DNA from: Candidatus Gastranaerophilales bacterium
GTDB taxonomy: Bacteria; Cyanobacteriota; Vampirovibrionia; Gastranaerophilales; Gastranaerophilaceae
DNA length: 52,372 bases
Assembly (NCBI GenBank): GCA_944326115.1
Contig: CALVCQ010000015.1
Coordinates: 1 to 52,372 of the forward strand
Reading direction: 5' to 3'
Shown: positions 47,790-52,372 of the stretch, one piece after another
Numbering within the stretch: position 1 is the stretch's first letter
How the letters are laid out: every line of letters begins with the position of its first letter
Program-made: the position numbers and the translations under genes
The notes under the pieces: model-generated
The model's input: the letters and a program-made list of their open reading frames with translations, nothing else
Told to the model about the DNA's origin: nothing
The model's database searches: none

Positions 47790-48185
47790 ATGGAAGAAGA
47801 AAAATTTATTAAAAAATTTAAATTTTACGTCAATTCGTACGATGATTTTTCGCCAATAGAATATCAAATAACCTTTGGCAATTCAGTTAATAAAACTTTG
47901 GATGCATATATTCGAGCAATGGATGTTGAATGTTTTACATCAATCCAAACTGAAGATTATACAGCTTTTAACAAAAATATATTTGAAATCATCCATTCTT
48001 GGAAACATAAATATAAAACAAAAGAAGATATTTGTGATGGAAGAGAGTGGAGCTTATCTATTTTCTATACAAACAATAAAAGAACGTATTATACTGGTGA
48101 TATAAAAGAACCTGAAAACTTTGAAGAATTAGTAAACTATATTTCAGCATTTTGCAGTAAATTACTGCGAGGTCAAAATGAATAA
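47790..48185 (+). CDS. Hypothetical protein
   Basis: The 131-residue acidic product has no signal peptide, membrane helix or known motif. It lies between the exported nuclease-like gene and hsdR, 14 bp after the former, and may be its partner or an RM accessory. Weak ribosome site. Confidence 0.6.
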   Translation: MEEEKFIKKFKFYVNSYDDFSPIEYQITFGNSVNKTLDAYIRAMDVECFTSIQTEDYTAFNKNIFEIIHSWKHKYKTKEDICDGREWSLSIFYTNNKRTYYTGDIKEPENFEELVNYISAFCSKLLRGQNE

Positions 48186-48267
48186 TCAAGCTGTATTAAG
48201 CAATTAAATAGACAAAAGGCTATAAGCATTATTTTTATGATACAATTTTTGTAAGTTGCGAGGTCTT

Positions 48268-50658
48268 ATGAACAAAAAAGATTTATCAGAACGTGATATT
48301 TGCACTAAATATATAACTCCAGCAATCCAAAAAGCCGGTTGGGATTTGGAAAAGCAAATCCGCGAAGAAGTTACGTTTACTGATGGAAAAGTTATAGTTC
48401 GTGGAAAAATGCATGCTCGCGGAGAAAGAAAAAGAGCCGATTATATTTTATATTATAAAAACAATTTGCCACTTGCAGTTGTTGAAGCAAAAGATAACAA
48501 ACATTCTATAGGAGCTGGAATTCAACAAGCAATAGGTTATGCTGAAACTTTAGATATTCCTTTTGTTTTTGCATCTAATGGTGACGGATTTGTTTTTCAT
48601 GACAGAACTGTTTATGAAGGGGATAAGGAATATGAAATTAGTATGGATGAATTTCCTTCGCCTGAACAACTATGGAATAAGTATAAAAAATATAAAAACA
48701 TTGAAGATGAAGAAACAGAAGCAATCATTACTCAAAATTATCATACAGATTCAAATGGAAAAGAACCTCGCTATTATCAACGTATTGCAATAAATAGAAC
48801 AGTAGAAGCAATTGCCAAAGGGCAAGATAGAGTTTTACTTGTAATGGCTACAGGAACAGGTAAGACATATACAGCTTTTCAGATTATTTGGCGATTATGG
48901 AAATCTAATAAGAAAAAAAGAATTTTATTTTTAGCTGATAGAAACATTCTTGTGGATCAAGCAAAAACACAAGATTTTGCTCCGTTTGGTGATAAAATTA
49001 CAAAAGTTACTCATAGAAAAATTGATAAATCTTATGAAATTTATGTTGCAATTTATCAAGGCTTAACAGGAAATGATCCAGATAAAGATGTTTATAAAAA
49101 ATTCTCAAGAGATTTCTTTGACTTGGTTGTTATAGATGAGTGTCATAGGGGAAGTGCAAAAGAAGATTCAGCGTGGCGTGAAGTTTTAGATTATTTTAGC
49201 AATGCTACTCACTTTGGTCTAACTGCAACACCAAAAGAAACAAAAGATGTTTCAAACATTCATTATTTTGGAGAACCAATTTATACATATTCGCTTAAGC
49301 AAGGTATTGAAGACGGTTTTCTTGCTCCTTATAAAGTAATAAGACCTTTAATAAATATAGATATTGATGGATTAGAAATTGAGCCTGGAACACTAGATAA
49401 ATATGGGAATATAGTTCCTGATAGGGAATATAACCTTAAAGATTATGATAAAGAGCTTGTTATAGAAGAAAGAAGAAAAATTGTAGCAAGAAGAATTACG
49501 GAATTTTTAAAATCCAATTCTCGCTACGATAAAACTATTGTTTTCTGTGTTGATATTGAACACGCAAATAAAATGCGTCAGGCTTTGATCAACGAAAACG
49601 CAGATATGGTTCAAGAAAATTCTAAATACATTATGCAAATTACAGGTGATAATGAAGAAGGGAAAAGAGAACTTGATAATTTCATTTCGCTTGATGAAAA
49701 ATATCCTGTCATTGCAACAACGTCCAAATTAATGACTACAGGTGTTGATGCAAAAACCTGCAAATTAATTGTTTTAGACAGTAATATTAATTCAATGACT
49801 GAATTTAAACAAATAATAGGTCGTGGAACTAGACTAAGACCAGATTATGATAAGTATTATTTTACAATTCTTGATTTCAGAGGTGTAACTCGCCTTTTTG
49901 AAGATAAAGATTTTGATGGAGATCCTGTTTGTATATTTGAACCGGGACCTGAAGAACCTTTTCCTCCAATAGATGAGCCTTGCCCTCCTGTTGATGAACC
50001 GGGAGGAAATGAGGGTGGAATAATAAGAGATCCTGAACCTCCAATAATTACAGATCCACCATTTGAACCAAAACCAAGTAAATATTATATAAACAAAGGG
50101 GTTGAGGTTGTTCAAGTTGGTGAACGCACAATGTATTATGGCCCTGATGGGAAATTGATTACTGAAAATTTAATTGATTATACAAAAGATAAAATAACAT
50201 CACAATATACATTAGAAAGTTTTATAAAAAAATGGAATGAAGCTGATAAGAAAGCAGTCATCGTAGAAGAATTGCAAAAACAAGAAATTTTATTATCAGC
50301 ACTAAGTGAAGAAGTCAAAAAGAAAACTGGCAAAGAATTAAGTATATTTGATTTAATTTGTCATGTTGCTTTTGATGCACCACCTTTATCAAGAAGAGAA
50401 CGCGCTAATAATGTTAAAAAGCGTAATTATTTCGGTAAATATTCAGAAAAAGCGCGTGCAATATTAAATATCTTAATTGATAAATTTGCTGAAGATGGTA
50501 TTGTTGAAATCGAAAATCGACAAGTTTTAAACTTGCCTATATTTAAAACCTATGGAACAATTTCTGAAATAATGAGAGAGTTTGGAGGAAAAGATAATTA
50601 CGAAGCAGCAATCAAAGAACTTGAAACAGAGTTGTTTAAAGATGAAAATATTGCTTAA
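48268..50658 (+). CDS. hsdR: Type I restriction enzyme subunit R
   Basis: ATG 48268 (GAGG upstream) gives 796 residues, EcoEI-like in size. The N-terminal nuclease has D58 and E73-A-K75. The helicase has Walker A MATGTGKT (193-200), DECH (290-293) and a GRGTRLRPD motif VI. About residues 557-604 are a proline/glutamate-rich low-complexity insert (PFPPIDEPCPPVDEPGG). HsdR translocates and cuts unmodified DNA with HsdM and HsdS. The three genes are adjacent. Confidence 0.94.
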   Translation: MNKKDLSERDICTKYITPAIQKAGWDLEKQIREEVTFTDGKVIVRGKMHARGERKRADYILYYKNNLPLAVVEAKDNKHSIGAGIQQAIGYAETLDIPFVFASNGDGFVFHDRTVYEGDKEYEISMDEFPSPEQLWNKYKKYKNIEDEETEAIITQNYHTDSNGKEPRYYQRIAINRTVEAIAKGQDRVLLVMATGTGKTYTAFQIIWRLWKSNKKKRILFLADRNILVDQAKTQDFAPFGDKITKVTHRKIDKSYEIYVAIYQGLTGNDPDKDVYKKFSRDFFDLVVIDECHRGSAKEDSAWREVLDYFSNATHFGLTATPKETKDVSNIHYFGEPIYTYSLKQGIEDGFLAPYKVIRPLINIDIDGLEIEPGTLDKYGNIVPDREYNLKDYDKELVIEERRKIVARRITEFLKSNSRYDKTIVFCVDIEHANKMRQALINENADMVQENSKYIMQITGDNEEGKRELDNFISLDEKYPVIATTSKLMTTGVDAKTCKLIVLDSNINSMTEFKQIIGRGTRLRPDYDKYYFTILDFRGVTRLFEDKDFDGDPVCIFEPGPEEPFPPIDEPCPPVDEPGGNEGGIIRDPEPPIITDPPFEPKPSKYYINKGVEVVQVGERTMYYGPDGKLITENLIDYTKDKITSQYTLESFIKKWNEADKKAVIVEELQKQEILLSALSEEVKKKTGKELSIFDLICHVAFDAPPLSRRERANNVKKRNYFGKYSEKARAILNILIDKFAEDGIVEIENRQVLNLPIFKTYGTISEIMREFGGKDNYEAAIKELETELFKDENIA

Positions 50659-50672
50659 TTTGAGGAGAAATA

Positions 50673-52121
50673 ATGGCTAATATATCAAGCGTTATTAAAG
50701 CGATACAAGATATAATGAGAAAAGATACAGGCATTAATGGTGATGCTCAAAGATTATCACAAATCGTTTGGATTTTATTTCTAAAAATATTTGCCGATAA
50801 AGAAGAAGAACTTGCATTATTGGATGATAATTACAAGTCTCCAATACCTGAAAATTTAAGATGGCAAAATTGGGCTATTGATGAAGAAGGTATTACAGGT
50901 GATAAATTAATCAATTTTATAGATGGCGAATTAATTCCGGGGTTAAAGCAACTTCAAGGTACTGAAAAAGAAAACTTAATTGCAGGTATTTTTCAAGATA
51001 CTTATAACTATATGAAATCAGGAACTTTGTTGCGACAAGTGATAAATAAAATTAATGAGATTGATTTCAACTCAAGCTCTGACAGACATTTGTTTAACGA
51101 TATTTACGAACAATTATTACAAAGTTTACAATCGGCAGGAAATGCCGGCGAATTTTACACGCCAAGACCAGTGACCCAATTTATTGTTGAAATGGTTAAT
51201 CCTAAAATTGGTGAGAAAATTTTAGATCCTGCAAATGGTACAGGAGGTTTCTTGACTTGTTCTATTGAACATTTAAGAAAACAAGAGGATACAACTGAAG
51301 ATAGGGAAAAAATTAATAATAATATTTTTGGTATAGAGAAAAAGCCTTTACCATATCAACTTTGTGTTACAAATATGATATTACACAATATTGATACACC
51401 TAAAAATATTAGATATGGGAACACTCTATCGCAACCAATAACAAACATTTCCCAAGACCAAAAAGTCCATTGTATTGTGACAAATCCTCCGTTTGGTGGC
51501 ATTGAGGAAGATGGTATTGAAAGTAACTTCCCTGCTGCATACAGAACAAAAGAAACAGCAGATTTATTTCTGCTTTATATTATAGCAATGTTAAGACCTG
51601 ACGGAAGAGCTGGAGTTGTTTTACCTGATGGTGCATTATTTGGCGAAGGTGTTAAAACTAGAATTAAAGAAAAACTAATGAAAGACTGTAATTTACATAC
51701 AATTATTAGACTTCCTAAAAGTGTATTTGCACCTTACACATCAATTAATACAAATTTATTATTCTTCACTAAAGGTGAACCAACAAAAGAAACTTGGTTT
51801 TACAGATTAGATATGCCTGATGGTTATAAAAATTTCTCAAAAACAAAACCGATGAAAAGAGAGCATTTAAAACCTATTGATGAGTGGTGGAATAATAGAG
51901 AAGAAATCGAAATTGATGGTTTTTATAAAGCAAAAAAATATACTATTGATGAGATAAAAGAAAGAAATTACAATCTTGATTTATGTGGTTTCCCTTACGA
52001 GGAAGAAGAAGTTTTACCTCCATTAGAATTATTAAATCAATATACTGAAAAAAGAGCTGCGTTGGATAAAAATATAGATAATGTTTTATCTCAAATTAAA
52101 TCATTACTTGAGGTTAAATAA
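50673..52121 (+). CDS. hsdM: Type I restriction-modification DNA methyltransferase
   Basis: The 482-residue N6-adenine methyltransferase has an N-terminal HsdM helical domain, FYTPR (161-165), SAM motif I DPANGTGGF (185-193) and catalytic motif IV NPPFGG (271-276). GAGG precedes the ATG. The stop TAA is directly followed by the hsdS ATG, indicating coupled translation. Confidence 0.96.
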   Translation: MANISSVIKAIQDIMRKDTGINGDAQRLSQIVWILFLKIFADKEEELALLDDNYKSPIPENLRWQNWAIDEEGITGDKLINFIDGELIPGLKQLQGTEKENLIAGIFQDTYNYMKSGTLLRQVINKINEIDFNSSSDRHLFNDIYEQLLQSLQSAGNAGEFYTPRPVTQFIVEMVNPKIGEKILDPANGTGGFLTCSIEHLRKQEDTTEDREKINNNIFGIEKKPLPYQLCVTNMILHNIDTPKNIRYGNTLSQPITNISQDQKVHCIVTNPPFGGIEEDGIESNFPAAYRTKETADLFLLYIIAMLRPDGRAGVVLPDGALFGEGVKTRIKEKLMKDCNLHTIIRLPKSVFAPYTSINTNLLFFTKGEPTKETWFYRLDMPDGYKNFSKTKPMKREHLKPIDEWWNNREEIEIDGFYKAKKYTIDEIKERNYNLDLCGFPYEEEEVLPPLELLNQYTEKRAALDKNIDNVLSQIKSLLEVK

Positions 52122-52372
52122 ATGAAAGCAGAAACATTAAAGAAATCCATATTACAATATGCAATGGAAGGAAAGCTTGTACCTCAAGATCCTAATGATG
52201 AGCCTGCAAGTGAGTTATTAAAACGCATTAAAGCAGAAAAAGAACAGCTCATTAAAGAAGGAAAAATCAAAAAAGATAAAACGGAATCATATATTTTTAA
52301 AGGTGAAGATAACAAATACTATGAGCAAATTGGCTCTAAAATAGTTGATATCACAGACGAGATACCTTTTGA
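52122..52372 (+). CDS. hsdS: Type I restriction specificity subunit, N-terminal part
   Basis: Partial, cut by the window edge: 83 residues starting MKAETLKKSILQYAMEGKLV. QDPNDEPASELLKRIKAEKEQLIKEGKIKK is the usual pre-TRD helix of HsdS. The target recognition domains that set specificity lie outside. Confidence 0.9.
   Translation, partial: MKAETLKKSILQYAMEGKLVPQDPNDEPASELLKRIKAEKEQLIKEGKIKKDKTESYIFKGEDNKYYEQIGSKIVDITDEIPF

Larger units (their letters stand above)
41001..52372 (+). mobile_element. Mu-like transposable element with type I RM cargo (right end outside window)
   Basis: Gene order from the left is nuclease-like (minus), S24 repressor (minus), Ner-like, MuA-like, MuB-like, small membrane protein, Gp16-like, small helical protein, Mor-like. 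This matches Mu early and middle organisation. After Mor come an XRE regulator, an exported nuclease-like protein, one unknown gene, hsdR, hsdM and hsdS. No head, tail, portal or lysis gene is seen. The coordinates are approximate on the left and truncated on the right; whether the RM genes lie inside the element is inferred from contiguity. Confidence 0.7.

Noticed and set aside
41001-52372. Intact Mu-like prophage
   Set aside because: No virion, portal or lysis gene is visible in the 5.4 kb after Mor; I cannot exclude them beyond the window.

Overview
The window looks like chromosome from a low-GC, Gram-negative-type bacterium with an outer membrane. It carries LPS assembly genes (lpxK, lptB, an LptF/LptG permease), an MCE/MlaD protein and a glycosyltransferase family 9 enzyme. 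Several proteins have a style I associate with gut Melainabacteria (Vampirovibrionia, Gastranaerophilales): an ISFRG-type N-terminal motif, the MGLAASQ family at 21886, divergent pseudopilins and small CxxC proteins. The lineage is an inference from protein style, not a measured placement. A complete tmRNA gene and a tRNA-Ser(CGA) are present.

Layout. 1-3.1 kb: an effector-like gene whose reading frame is split by one in-frame TAG. It encodes tandem repeats, a glycine/alanine-rich core and a C-terminal HExxH zincin, and it is flanked by two direct copies of an interspersed repeat. 3.1-4.1 kb: a degenerate segment with a gene tail, a palindromic repeat and duplicated ssrA 3' ends, then ssrA itself on the minus strand. 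4.3-14.8 kb: mostly minus-strand housekeeping genes (rdgB, LPS-export permease and lptB, a paralogous membrane pair, ctpA, a pseudopilin, a PHP phosphoesterase, ymdB, rny). 15-20 kb: a plus-strand envelope-stress cluster (J-domain protein, PspA/Vipp1, DUF4178, DUF350, two small membrane proteins, membrane-anchored spermidine-synthase-like enzyme). 20-33.4 kb: tgt-ndk, secreted proteins, two radical SAM proteins, a PFL/UPF0210 protein, holA and holB, and an M48 protease. 33.5-40.7 kb: lpxK, GT9, glyQ, an amino acid permease, an MCE protein and tRNA-Ser.

41-52.4 kb: a Mu-type transposable element, open at the right edge. It has a CI/LexA-type repressor, a Ner-like regulator, MuA-like DDE transposase, MuB-like ATPase, a Gp16-like protein and a Mor-like activator. 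After Mor, where Mu has lysis and virion genes, there is a divergent XRE regulator, an exported nuclease-like protein and a type I restriction-modification operon (hsdR, hsdM, start of hsdS). No virion gene is visible. The element therefore reads as a Mu-like transposon or prophage derivative carrying defence cargo.

The strongest unexplained signal is a 178-bp repeat. It has five copies in this window, identical over their shared core, all intergenic and in both orientations, with terminal inverted sequences and a 14-bp internal stem. One direct pair brackets the effector gene and one inverted pair brackets ssrA.
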